Shown: positions 35,147-45,582 of the stretch, one piece after another
Position numbering within the stretch: position 1 is the first letter of the stretch
How the letters are laid out: each line of letters starts with the position of its first letter
DNA from: Pyropia haitanensis
Taxonomy: Eukaryota; Rhodophyta; Bangiophyceae; Bangiales; Bangiaceae
Direction of reading: 5' to 3'
DNA: 64,000 nt
Assembly (NCBI GenBank): GCA_008729055.1
Contig: SDUX01000007.1
Span: forward strand, 1,474,064 to 1,538,063
Made by a program: the position numbers and the translations under genes
The notes under the pieces: model-generated
The model's database searches: none
What the model saw: the letters and a program-made list of their open reading frames with translations, nothing else
Told to the model about the DNA's origin: nothing

Positions 35147-37242
35147 CATGGTCGTGCGGAAGCGCTGCGCCTGCGGTAGTGAGCGCGGTGGTGGTGGCGG
35201 CGGCGGTGGTGGGCACCGCAGGCGCTGCGGGCGCTGCGGGCGCGCGGCGCGCGGCTGCCGCGCCGTCCCCGTTGACAAGGGGGGAACGGGGACGCGCCAC
35301 CAGGGGGGCCTCCACCAGGGTCGCCAGCCAATGGCGGCAGCACGCGCGCGCGAGCGCTGTCGGTGTGGACAGCGCAGCACAAAACAAGGACACACCCACC
35401 AAACACCACCACCGTCGCCGCTCCTGCAGCTGTGTGCCGCGCCGTCGGCCGCAGCTGCATCAGCGCGGCGGACGCACGGCCGCCGTCGTCGTCGCCGCGC
35501 CGCCCGTCGCGTCGCCCGTCGCTGCTGCGCAGTGCCGGTGCGCGCGGCGCATGGTCGGCCCGCCGCTGCCGCGGCCGCTGTGGAGTGGACGGGGGGGGGG
35601 GAGGGGAGCGGAACAGAAGGGTGAGAAGAGGACGGGTCGGGGGGGAGGCGGTGCGCGGGTGCTGCGGAGGGACACGGCCGCGAGGCAGAAGCAACAGGGG
35701 GGGAGTGTGGGTGTTGTGGTGGGGGGAAAGGGGGGGGGGGGAAGGACAAAGAGGGGCGCCGGCGGCTGCGGGCAGAGTGAGAGGACGGTGTGGGGGAGCA
35801 CAGGCGGGCGCGCCTCGGCGCGTCCCCACCCGTGACGGCGGCGCGCCACCCGCCGTGCCCCCCCACGCACGTGGAGGGGTTGGCCGCGCGCCCGCCACCC
35901 GCCGTGTGCGCGCGCGCGGCGGGCCGCGGGCGCGCGGGCGGCCGGGCGGCCGGCCGGGCGGCCGGGCAGCCGGGCGCGGCGCCGCGTCGGCGCGTGCCGC
36001 GGCTCTCGGCGGCCCCCCAGTGGGGCCGCCGCCGCGGCGGCGGCCACGGCGACAACAGCAGCGACGGGCGGCGACGGCGGCGGCCGCGACGGCGACGGCG
36101 GGGCCGTGGCGGCGCTGCGCTGGCCCGGCAGCCGCGAGGGTTGAGAGGGGGGGGGGGAGGGGGCAGAGGGGGGGGGGCGGGGGGGGGGGGGGGGGGGTGG
36201 GCGTTGCCGCCGCCGCCGCCCCCGCCGCGGCCGCCGCCGCCCCTCGGCCGCCGCCGGCGCGGCGGCGGCGGCAGCGAGGACGACCCCAAGCCCCCCACTC
36301 CGACGCGACGACAGCGGCGGCGGTCGCTCACGGTGGGGCGTGTGCGAGGAGAGGAGCGGTGGCGGGCGCCGCCCGACGCGCTCGCCCCGCCGCGCGGCCG
36401 CTGGCGCGACGGCGGCGGCCGCCGCGCAGCGGGGGGGGCTGCCAGCAGCCACGCAAATGCGGCGGGCGACGGCGGCCGTGGCCGCGCATGGCGGGCACTG
36501 CGGGGGGGGGGGGGGGTTGACGATGGCGGCCGACAGGCGACCCGCGGCCCGGCCGCGACGCGGTCGGTGCTCGTCGTGCGGCGGGGCCGCGGTGCCCCCC
36601 CAGCTGTGGGGATTGCCGACGCATCATTGGGGGACGGCTGCTGGTGGCAGGGGGGCGCGGCTTTGCCGTTGGCTCCTGGGCCGCGGCGGCTGGGAACGGG
36701 GCGTGGCGCCGCGCCACCCGAATCTCCCCCGTCACCCGCCGCGGATATGGTTGACTGGTGGGGAGCGGGTGGCAACGCCGTTGGGTGGGGGATGCCGCGC
36801 ACTGTCGTGGCCCCGAGTCTAGAAAAGCTCGTGGCTGCCAGTAAAGTATGGTCGAATCGAATGCGAGTGGAATGACATGACGCATTAGTCTGTGGCTGAT
36901 GAAAAGTACGGAAGTGATAGGGAGCAGTAACAACAATTTGCTGACCGTGTGCATGTAATTTGAAAGAGATTTACTGCTGGCAGCGGCTCGAGCCGACAGA
37001 CTGCCAAGGCCGTCGCCTCCCCGCAGCCCCCGCGCCTTTTCCATCCGTCACCCCGCTCTGTCGGCCGCCCTTCGCCGCTGCTGGTGCGAGGTGGAGGGTG
37101 GGCGCGCGCCCACCGGCCGTCGGCGCGCTTGTTTTCTCTCCTTTCCCCCCTTGCGGGATTTGTCTGCCGCCCTTCCACCAACGGTGCGCCGACTTTCCGT
37201 CACCTTTCCCCCCCATTCCCCCAGTCCCAGCGGTCGCCCGCC
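35147..37242. other. Divergent intergenic region between OGT and GT34 genes
   Basis: About 2.1 kb shared by two divergent genes. From 35.6 to 36.7 kb it is extremely G/C-rich with long G runs (36148-36198, 36500-36518). 36.8-37.0 kb is a short lower-GC window. No gene recognised. Confidence 0.5.
37130..37242 (+). promoter_or_regulatory. Pyrimidine-rich leader before GT34 start
   Basis: Mostly C and T (ttttctctcctttcccccc, then cacctttcccccccattccc) immediately before the ATG at 37243. It probably covers the 5' UTR or transcription-start region. Confidence 0.45.
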
Positions 37243-39405
37243 ATGGCGGCCGCGCCCTCCTCTTCCTCGGCGTCAAGTCGCGCCGCGGCGCCGCTGCCGC
37301 CCGCCTCGTCGTGTGGGGGGCGAGGCCGCCGCCGCCGCGGCGGCGGCGACCGCTTAGCCGACGACGGCAGCGGCGGCAGCGGCGGCGGCAGCGGCGGCGG
37401 CAGCGGCGGCGGCAGCGGCGGCGGCAGCGGCGGCGGCAGCGGCGGCGACAGCGGCGGCGGCGATGGACGGGCAGTCGCGCCGCGGCGCCGCCTGGCGGGC
37501 GCGGGCCGAGCGGTACGGGTGGTGGCGGCGGCCTCCGCCGTCGCGGTGCTGGTGGTGGCGGTGGCGTCCGTGCGGGGGGCACCGCTGGTTGCGAGCGGGT
37601 CGGGCGGTGGCGGCGGCGGGCGGCCCGCGGTCGCCGGCCCGCCGCCGCCGCCGCCACCGCCATCGTCCGACGGTGCGTCGGTGGCGGCGGCCGCGGCAGC
37701 GCCAGCGCCAGCTGTGACAGAGGCGGGCGGCGTGGCGGCAGCCGCCGCCCTCCCCCCCCCGCGCGTGACGGTGCTACACATGTACAATGGTGTGTCCTTT
37801 TTCCGCCGCCTCGGCGCGCTGACGGGGGCGAACAAGGCGCGCTACGCGTCGCGGCACGGGTATGAGTACGTGGCGCACACCCCCGGCGGCACCGTCGGCC
37901 TGTGGGAAGCGGTGGCATGTCCGGCGACGGGCGGGGCGCCGCCGCCGCCCGGCGGGCCCGTCACCCGCCGCCCCGTCTCTGACACGGAGGCGGGCTGCTT
38001 TGTGCCGCGCGCCGACTTTTCCATCGACACAGACAGGCGGCCGACGTTTGGGAAGCTCCACCTGGCGCGGGCGGCGTGCGTGGGCCGCGCGAATGGGTGG
38101 CTGCTGTGGTCGGACGCGGACGCGATGGTCGTCAACCAGAGCGTGCCCATCGAGACGCTCATTGACGACGCCGCGGACTTTCTGGTCACCGCTGACTGGC
38201 TGATGCTGCAGGCGGGCGTCTTCCTGGTCAAGTGCTCCGAGTGGGGGCTGTCGCTGCTGGCCGCCGCGGAGGACGACCGCAAGTACGACCGGGCGAGCGC
38301 GCTCGACCAGTCGGCACTGCAGGCGGTTCTGGACGGCGGCATTGCGTTGCCGCCGCTCGCCGGCGAGGACGCGCCGTCGCCGCTCGCCGAGCACGTGCGG
38401 TGGCTGCCCAAGCGCGTCCTCGACGTGTACGCCGAAGAGTACATCCCCGGGGACTTCCTTGTCCACTTTGCGGGCAAGCTGTACGAGGCCACGGAGGCGG
38501 GCCTCTGGTCCGTCGCCCGCCAGTTTGAGCTCCTCTCCCGTGTGGACAACGTCGCGGACATTGCCGCCTTTTTCGACACCCGCTACGTCCTCAACGCGTT
38601 TTCGGGCACGTGCGTCAAGAGCCGCGGCCAGCGCAGGGAGTGCAAGCCCGACGACCCGCGGCGGATACGGCTGGCAGAGCCGCTCTCAGCACTAGCGCAG
38701 TCCTCCGAGGGCCGCTACCGCCACGTGGGGCTCCGCTACTTTTGGCTCGCCGGCTGGAAGGACAAGTACGACGTGCCGGGGTGGGATCGGCGGCTGGCGC
38801 CGCTCGCCGTTGGCGCCACCGCCGCGGTCGTGCCCCTGGGGGGGGCGGTGCCGCCACCCGCCATGCCTGTTGCCGGCCTCCCGGACGGGGACGCTACCGC
38901 GGACGGGGCGGCCGCCGTCCCCGACGGCGGCGAAACGCAGTTCCACGAGCCCGACGACGAGCTGGTGGAGGCTGGGCCCGGAGGCGGCGATGGCGGCGGC
39001 GGCGGCGGAGGTGACGGCGGCGGCGGCGGCGGAGGTGACGGCGGCGGCGGCGGCGGAGGTGACGGCGGAGACGGCGGCGACGGCGGCGGCGGCGGTGACG
39101 GCGGTGCCCCTGCCGACCTGGGCGGCGACCCCGACGAGGATGAGCCGGTACTGCTCCGGGAGGGCGACGGCGCCGACGCGGTCGTTGCGGGTGTACCCTC
39201 CGAGGCCGACGCAGGCGGCAAGGCGCGCGTCGTGGACCCCGATGAGGACGACGTGGACGGGGACGAGAGCGCGACGGCGGGGGGGGGCGGCAACGAGGGT
39301 GGCTGGGCCAAGTGGGCGGTCATTTGCGTGCTCGTCGCGGGCATTGCCGTGGCCGCGCGAGTGTTGGCGGTGCGGCGGCGAAAATCGCCTGGCAAGGCGT
39401 TGTAG
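37243..39405 (+). CDS. GT34-family (GMA12/MNN10-type) glycosyltransferase
   Basis: Protein of 720 residues in one exon. A basic, Gly/Ser-repeat cytosolic tail (GGGS units, residues about 42-75) precedes a signal anchor (VVAAASAVAVLVVAVASV, about 92-112). The lumenal catalytic domain begins near residue 174 with 'RVTVLHMYNGVSFFRRLG' and 'KARYASRHGYEYVAHTP'. It has 'GKLHLARAACVGRANGWLLW' leading to SDADAMV, the DxD nucleotide-sugar motif. Then come 'LDQSALQAVLDGG' and 'IPGDFLVHFAGK'. This order defines GT34 enzymes, which include yeast alpha-1,6-mannosyl/alpha-1,2-galactosyl and plant xyloglucan xylosyl transferases. Donor and acceptor cannot be told from sequence. Unusually there is an acidic Asp/Gly repeat tail (38985-39110) followed by a second membrane segment near residues 691-710 (WAVICVLVAGIAVAARVLA) and a basic end. 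Confidence 0.85.
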   Translation: MAAAPSSSSASSRAAAPLPPASSCGGRGRRRRGGGDRLADDGSGGSGGGSGGGSGGGSGGGSGGGSGGDSGGGDGRAVAPRRRLAGAGRAVRVVAAASAVAVLVVAVASVRGAPLVASGSGGGGGGRPAVAGPPPPPPPPSSDGASVAAAAAAPAPAVTEAGGVAAAAALPPPRVTVLHMYNGVSFFRRLGALTGANKARYASRHGYEYVAHTPGGTVGLWEAVACPATGGAPPPPGGPVTRRPVSDTEAGCFVPRADFSIDTDRRPTFGKLHLARAACVGRANGWLLWSDADAMVVNQSVPIETLIDDAADFLVTADWLMLQAGVFLVKCSEWGLSLLAAAEDDRKYDRASALDQSALQAVLDGGIALPPLAGEDAPSPLAEHVRWLPKRVLDVYAEEYIPGDFLVHFAGKLYEATEAGLWSVARQFELLSRVDNVADIAAFFDTRYVLNAFSGTCVKSRGQRRECKPDDPRRIRLAEPLSALAQSSEGRYRHVGLRYFWLAGWKDKYDVPGWDRRLAPLAVGATAAVVPLGGAVPPPAMPVAGLPDGDATADGAAAVPDGGETQFHEPDDELVEAGPGGGDGGGGGGGDGGGGGGGDGGGGGGGDGGDGGDGGGGGDGGAPADLGGDPDEDEPVLLREGDGADAVVAGVPSEADAGGKARVVDPDEDDVDGDESATAGGGGNEGGWAKWAVICVLVAGIAVAARVLAVRRRKSPGKAL
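37366..37458 (+). repeat. 12-bp coding repeat (Gly-Ser-Gly-Gly units)
   Basis: Seven to eight copies of ggcagcggcggc inside the cytosolic tail of the GT34 gene. It is length-variable-type DNA and stays in frame. Confidence 0.85.
38985..39110 (+). repeat. 24-bp coding repeat (Asp-Gly7 units)
   Basis: Three near-identical copies of ggaggtgacggcggcggcgg(cggc), then shorter units, in the stalk between the GT34 catalytic domain and the C-terminal membrane segment. Confidence 0.85.
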
Positions 39406-42400
39406 CGTTTCTTCATCACGCTTCTACCTGCCACGCTTGTTTTTCTATGTTGTTTCTGTCCAGACTGACATCGCGGTAGCGCCGCGGACGGGTCTACGAC
39501 TGCGACAGGGCGGGTAGCGCGCCACCAGCCGCACATTGTCCGACGTGTTGGTCTGCCTCCGCGTCGGCCGGCGGGTGCCCGTCGCGTCGGCATGTACGGT
39601 TCCTCGTTGTTGACCTGCGAAAAGGACGTAGTAAGACGACGCCCGACGCGCGGGCCGGGCAGGAGGAGCGCCTGGCAGAGGTGGGTTGTGCGTGACCGGG
39701 CCACCCGGTCGGCCGTGGCCGCCGCGTCGGTTGTGGGGGGGGGGGGGGGGACGAGCCACCTCGCAAGGAGCCAGCCCCGCCGCAGCCGCCGCCGCCGCCG
39801 CCGCTGATGGTGGGAGCGCGGCAGCGGCCGCGGCCGGCGCCGCGGGGCGGCTACTGTGCGATAGCCTGTCCTGCGGTGCGCCCTCGACGCGCTCGTCCAC
39901 CCGCTCCCGACCGTCCCGCCGCTCGACCCCCCCGCGGGGGCGCCCGCCGGCGCGGCGTCCAATGTCACATCCCGTATCCAGGCTCGCCGTTGCAAGAGAG
40001 CGCTACGACCCCGCTCGACAGCTGCCGGTTCTCGCACACCCAGCGCTGTTACGCGGAAGGACGGGCTTGTCATCATGGATCCAGCGTTAGGCACCACTTC
40101 GCAGAACTACTGTGCACGGTTCAATATCGAACCCCCCCCCAGCGCAGTGGGGTCTAACCCGTGAACCTCTGGCGGCAGTGTGTGCGCCCAAAGCGGCCGT
40201 TTCGGGCGCACTCCGACCCCGCGGGAGTGCAAAAATCTGAGCGCACTCGGAGTGCGACCGCCCGATGCACTGGGAGCACTGCTCGCACGCGGCGCAAGCC
40301 GTCTTCGGAATTAGTGGGCGTCCGGCCGCAGTTTCGGCGAAGCACACGACAAGCCCCGAGGTGTGGCACTGTCAGTCGGTTGGATTCACACCTACGAAGG
40401 CTCCTAGCCAATGATATTCTGTCAGGAGATGGAGACATAGTATTTTCGAGTGGGGAACGAGGACATCATTCGCCGTCAATCCCCACGGTCTTGCACGGTC
40501 GGCTCCAATTCGTCGGCTGCCCGGATGCACACGGCGCATGTCAGCCCGACGCACTCGTCGCACTCGGGCTGCGCGTCGACGACCATTTGCACTGCGAATG
40601 CGTCCTTGCGTCCTACAACGTGCTGCAGGTGTGGCGAGAACATCCTCGAGCACGTAGAGGTGCACCAGTATGCCGACCATGACCAGGAAAAGACAGCACG
40701 CTCCGGAACGACGCCAGACTCGTTTAAACGGGCTTTGTGCGCCCTGTGCAGCCAGTGCGAAAAAAAAACCGCCCTATGGTGTCAAGTTCGGCGATTCTGC
40801 GGACCCGTTGCACGGCGTGCACGCCCCGCAAGGCCCGATTTTTGATCCTCGCACGGGCCACGGATTAGACCCCACTGCGCAGGGGCCACTGGTGCGTGTT
40901 CGGTCACACGTGATCCGACCACCCCCCAGAGCAACTGTGTTTTGGCGGTTCGATAACACGCTCCTACGCCGCGAGGACCGCTGCGCTGCGGGGCCAAAAC
41001 CGTATACCTTCGAATCGACCTGTTCTGGTCTGTTCGACTCCTGCACGTGTGTCTGCAACGTGGCCCTCTGCGCCCCAGAACGCGGTTTCTCGTGTTTCTG
41101 TGGCGGACGCCCAGTGCAGGCGGGCTCGACCCTGAAGGGGAAGCTGCGGCGAGTCCCCATCTTTGGTATTGAGCATAAGAACCACCTCGTCGAGGTGTGT
41201 GCGAAGGCTTTCTTTTGCCGGTACTGCCCTTGTCAGAGACGACCTCTTTGCTTTCTTGGACGCTGCACCAGAGCACGTTCCCGTTTAAGGGCGTGCACTC
41301 TGAAGGTGCACGATGTGTTCTTCGAATGTTTCGTAAACGTGAAAAGTGTGTTCGAATACGTGCCGCCGTGCACCAGATTACAGCCTTATTGCACTGTTTT
41401 TGGGCACTCGATGGTGACCACACTGCGCTAGACGGGTGCGTACGTAACTACATCAGCCCACTGTTGCGCGTCACGGCAGCCCCTGATTCGCACTCCGCTG
41501 TACACGTGGAAGATCAAAACGGGCGCTCTCGTGCGCGGAAGCACCGCGCCGCATCCATAATCGATGGATGGGACGGCCCCAATCTCCTGCGATCTTGTGC
41601 CGCCACCGTCCAATCCCGTCGCTGCACCAATCAAGTTGCAGCATTCTGTGGCTCTTATTGTCTGTGTGACCCACGTGCGGTGCTCCTCTGTTGCTGCGGG
41701 TCCGCTCCACGTATGCCCACTCCGCAGCACGACAGACCACCGCTGCGACAGCTGGCATGGGTGCCCCTTGCGAGCGCTACGGCTGCGAGTGGCAGCATGC
41801 GGAACAGCACCCCCGGGGGGGCCCCGCTTCATAACGGTCCCCACAAGTATCACTAGGGATTCAGTTGCATACGCCTCCACTCTGGACCGCCACCCCTTTC
41901 AGAGGTCGGCTCGGGCCCGAAGGGAGGGAGCAGGTCCGCCAGCGTGACGCCTTGCGTGCGTGTGAGCAAGGAAGGCGGCGTGAGTGCGGCTGGTCCGAAA
42001 CGGGAGGCCCCAGACGTTCACCGCCGGGCGCCACGTCTGTGCGCCTGTTGCGCGGTCCTGGCTAGTAGTCCTGGCGCATATTTTTCCCGCTGCTGGTGCT
42101 CACGCTTCCAATTGAATGCTTCCGCAGGTGCGCTGGTTCCCGCCCTTAACAGCGCTTCTTTGACCCCCGTCACGACAGACCGAGACGTGGGACCCGTCCT
42201 TCTCTGCCAGTGTACACCTCTTCACACGTGGTGGCTGTCTCGGTCAGGCCGCGTCCAACGCTCTCTGCCTCCCGCCGTTGCGGTCGTCGTCGCTGGCCTC
42301 GTCTCTATCCTCCTCATTCTTTCCTCCCCGTCCACCTTGGCAGTTTGTGGAGTTTGGGCGCAGCTTCTCGACTTCCATTCCCTTGTCCTTCTCCCTCCTT

Positions 42401-42415
42401 CCTGCAGCCGCCACC
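39406..42415. other. Intergenic region; lower-GC block without a recognised gene
   Basis: 39.4-40.0 kb is GC-rich. 40.1-42.3 kb is near-balanced composition. Open frames of 130-250 codons occur on both strands in the second part, some Cys-rich (for example 'TTCCRCGENILEHVEVHQ' at about 40.6 kb, plus strand), but none can be tied to a family. They may be decayed coding DNA. Confidence 0.4.
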
Positions 42416-43012
42416 ATGTCGCCCCCTCGCCGCTCCACGACGCCCTCCATTCCCATCCCTGTCCCACCGGCTCGGAAGGGACAGGGAGAGTGCACTTCAC
42501 CGTCTTTGTCGCTGGACAACATGCCCCACTCGTCTTCGTCCTTGCTGGACGAGGTCATGCACCACTCGCCGCCCTCCTCCTTCACCCCAGCATCTTCGCT
42601 GTGCACCCCTCCGGCGACGCTGCGGTCAGTGCGGCCAGATGGTGGCTCTCGTGCGCGGGTACGGGACTCGGTGGGCACCGGTGCTGTTGTGGCCGCGCCG
42701 GGCGTGAGCCTGCCCGACATGGTGGCGGCCCTCAGCGGGGACGGGAGGTCTGAGAACGGAGCGGGGCGGAGCGGGACGGCGCCATTCTTGGCACCCCCCA
42801 TCTCGCAGGTGGGCTCGCGGCGAAGCTCGCGGCAGGGCCTGCCGGGACTCCCTGGCGCTGTGGCGGGCACAACCCCCGTGAGCGAAGGCGAGACAGGGGA
42901 AGGTGCCGTCGAGGGAGGGGAGGGCATGGGCAACAAGGACAAGGTTGGAGTCTTCCTCGCCATCTGCTCTGCGTTGAGCTCGGTGTCGTCACTGGCGCCA
43001 AAGGTGTTGTGA
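42416..43012 (+). CDS. Small hypothetical Ser/Pro-rich protein
   Basis: Protein of 198 residues. I do not recognise it. The ATG at 42416 sits in a strong context (gccgccaccatgtc) after a CT-rich leader, and codon content is mixed rather than pure GCC/GGC, which supports a real gene. The N-terminal half is Ser/Pro-rich with likely phosphorylation sites ('PHSSSSLLDEVMHHSPPSS'). The middle has 'GVSLPDMVAALSGDGR' and a basic 'SRRSSRQG' site. The C-terminus 'KDKVGVFLAICSALSSVSSL' is hydrophobic enough for a short amphipathic or membrane helix. No domain or homologue is claimed. Loss of the frame right after the stop, followed by a T-rich tail with AT-rich sequence (43.2-43.3 kb), suits a 3' UTR. 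Confidence 0.5.
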   Translation: MSPPRRSTTPSIPIPVPPARKGQGECTSPSLSLDNMPHSSSSLLDEVMHHSPPSSFTPASSLCTPPATLRSVRPDGGSRARVRDSVGTGAVVAAPGVSLPDMVAALSGDGRSENGAGRSGTAPFLAPPISQVGSRRSSRQGLPGLPGAVAGTTPVSEGETGEGAVEGGEGMGNKDKVGVFLAICSALSSVSSLAPKVL

Positions 43013-44364
43013 CATGCAAAGGGACCATCGTGCCCCGTGTGTGCCAGGTGCTGGGCTTGCCCCAGTGACGGCGGCGGCGGGCGACGTGACGACGGAGTCG
43101 GCCCCCGAGGAGGTGGGTGGTGCCGGCGTCCGTACTTTTTGAGGCGACAGCCGACACGGACTGTGCCAAACTCGGCCGGTGTTTATTTTTTATGTGGGTC
43201 GTTGCGGTACTCTGCGGGCGGGTGTTCCGACTCTCTCTTTTTTCCCGCGATGGACTGGACAGTTTTTTCTTCCCTAGACAGGTATATAATATACGTGCTG
43301 CTGCATAGCGCATGGCTCCTACGTGTTCAATTGTGCCCCTTGCTATGTTTTCAGCACTGTCGCTATCTCAGCGCCTCGTTGCTGGTGTCCGTTCTCTTTC
43401 CCTCTAAGGCACATGGTTGTCGTTGCTGGACAAACTGGCACAACCGATGATGAGGCGGCGTTCAACTGCATTCCTTGACCAGCGGCAATGGTTGGGTTTC
43501 GAAGCATGAGCGCATCGGGACAAGCCGAGACCGGGGTGAGAGGGCGCTCGCCGCATCCAGACGGCTGACGGTTGTATCGCGCACCAAACCGCTCATCCGT
43601 GCGATGTTCAATCGCTTCGGTTTCCTCTACGACATGGATAGTGGTGGCCTCTGGGACCCTGGGTGACACCAGCCAAAGCTGCATGACCTCGATCCGTAGT
43701 CACTCTATGTTCCGCTGATCAGAGTGTAGGGGCTAAACGTCGCACGGCAGACATCACGACAATGGTGCACGGGTACCACCTGTACCGAAACTGGGCGCGT
43801 TGTGCCGTGCGACCCACATGCAGTATCAACTCGCTCTTTACTGCTGGACGCAACTGCAACAGCTACCTGGCCACGACCAGCAGAAAAGGTCCATCACAAG
43901 CGCGCGCCAATGCAAGACACCGTACGCTTGCGCTCGGAAGGTTCATCACAGAGCTGTAACTTCGTTGCGATGTCGGAAGGAAAGCACGTCTGTGAGAATA
44001 CACAACGTGCGCCCAACAATTGAGCAAGGTCAGCGGTGCTCGCGCTCGAACACCCCACTCAGTTTGCACATGTACAAGGACATAACTCACAGCGTCTACG
44101 CTCACCGCGCGATTTGGGCTCACGTATTCCATGCGCACGGGGGACGACGCGACCACGGCTGTCCACAAAGAGAGTACCTGAGACGACGACAGTGCGAACT
44201 AGCGGACAGTACATCAACGAGAAGAGGACACTGCCTTCTTGCAGAGCTCATCATGTGCTCCCGCGCAGCTCACACACACGCACACAAGATTCAAAGACGT
44301 AGGTACAAAAGAAAAAAACACAAAACTTGAAGGAAAGAAAAAAAGGGGAGACACTCTCAACTCT
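43013..44364. other. Intergenic region between convergent genes
   Basis: 1.35 kb, moderate GC, no gene recognised. The first 300 bp are T-rich and may be the 3' UTR of the hypothetical gene; the A-rich end (44.31-44.35 kb) is probably the 3' flank of the antenna gene. Confidence 0.5.
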
Positions 44365-45582
44365 CTACTTGAGCGCCTGGGTGATCGGCACCCAGTGGGT
44401 CAGCTGGGAGACGATGGGCTGGTGGTAGATGAAGTTGGAGTGGATGACGCCACCGATTCCAATCATCGCCAGGCGGCCGTTCTTGACCTCAGCCAGCTCC
44501 AGCTTCTTCTTCTGGGCCGGGGTCCCCTTGTACAGGTTAAGCGGGCTGTGAGAGGGTACCAAGGTGGGAAAGAAAACATGAGCACGCAACCCGCACAGAA
44601 CGTCAGTGTTTCAAACCCACGGGATACAAGCACGCACCCCAAAGAACCGACACACAACGGATACACATCCACACAAGAACGGGAGCACGTCATGCTCAGC
44701 AACGTACTCAAAGCCGAAGTTTCCGGGCTCGCGGCCACCATCGAACATGTCGCTGTAGGACAGCTTGCCGCGGTGGGAGACAAACTCAACCAGGCCGCAG
44801 GCCAGGAAAATCTGCCACAGCCCGCCCGCCGGGACCTGGAAGAAGGCCTCGGTGGCGACCGGGTTGGAAAACTGGGGAGCCGGCAGGTGCACGAACTCCT
44901 GCACCAGCACGCCCAGAAAGGCCAGCATGGCCACGCGGCCGTCTGCAAATCATGAGCACAAGAGAATAATGCGAGGAGGCAATGAGCGGAAACTGGGTTA
45001 GATACACCACACACACACCAGAACACGCCACTAGGACCATACCTCGTCTCAACCAGAATCCCAAACAAAATGCCGCACATCGACCAGTTCAACCCGCGTG
45101 ACGGTACCAACGTACTCTTCAGCTCGCCCTCACGCAGGAACTTGATGTCGACGACGCCCGACAGGTTGAGCGGGTCGAAGCCTACTCAAACAATGCACAC
45201 AAGAGGTCAGCCAAATCCATGCAAAGCGATGTGTCAGTTGGCCGACCCCCCACTCGCATGCTGCTTCGCAGCGCTCACAAAGAGATCAAGCGCCGCGCGC
45301 ACATGTGCAGTCCCACCAAGCCACGCCCGCTGCGCAGCGCACTCAATCGATTGCCCAGCCTCGCCTCTTCGCCCACCTCACGAACGTCAACTCCCCCCGC
45401 ACACCACCAAACGCACCAACATCGCCGGCCATGGAGCCGTCGCACGCCGGAGGCTGGGGCAGGAACGGCACGCTGGCCGACCGCGCGGCCATGGTGACCG
45501 TCGCCGCCGACGGCGCCACGCTGCACACGCGGGCGCCAACGAAGCTGGTCGGCCGGATGGCCGCCGCCGACACAAACGCCAT
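44365..45582 (-). CDS. LHCR: Red-algal-type light-harvesting protein (Lhcr), four exons
   Basis: Chlorophyll-binding antenna protein of the thylakoid membrane; Lhcr proteins serve photosystem I in red algae. Exons are 45582-45417, 45181-45116, 44942-44708 and 44545-44365. Introns are 235, 173 and 162 bp, with donors GTGCGT, GTACGT, GTACGT and acceptors GAGTAG, TTGCAG, TCACAG. The spliced length is 648 nt, 215 residues, in one frame. Residues 1-45 are a plastid transit peptide ([19 protein letters not shown]). The mature start '[15 protein letters not shown]' is the LHC N-terminal motif. Helix 1 carries '[13 protein letters not shown]' (chlorophyll-ligand Glu with Arg), helix 2 '[13 protein letters not shown]', helix 3 '[13 protein letters not shown]'. 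The second 'GFDPLNLYKG' precedes helix 3, the normal internal duplication of the family. Each splice junction rebuilds a conserved motif (DVG/FDP, LKN/GRV, FGFD/PLN), so the model is firm. It has the most introns in the window. Confidence 0.95.

Noticed and set aside
40450..40845. Zinc-finger gene (CCRCGENILEHVEVHQ region)
   Set aside because: Only one Cys/His cluster, no supported start, no continuing domain on either side; left as unexplained open frame.
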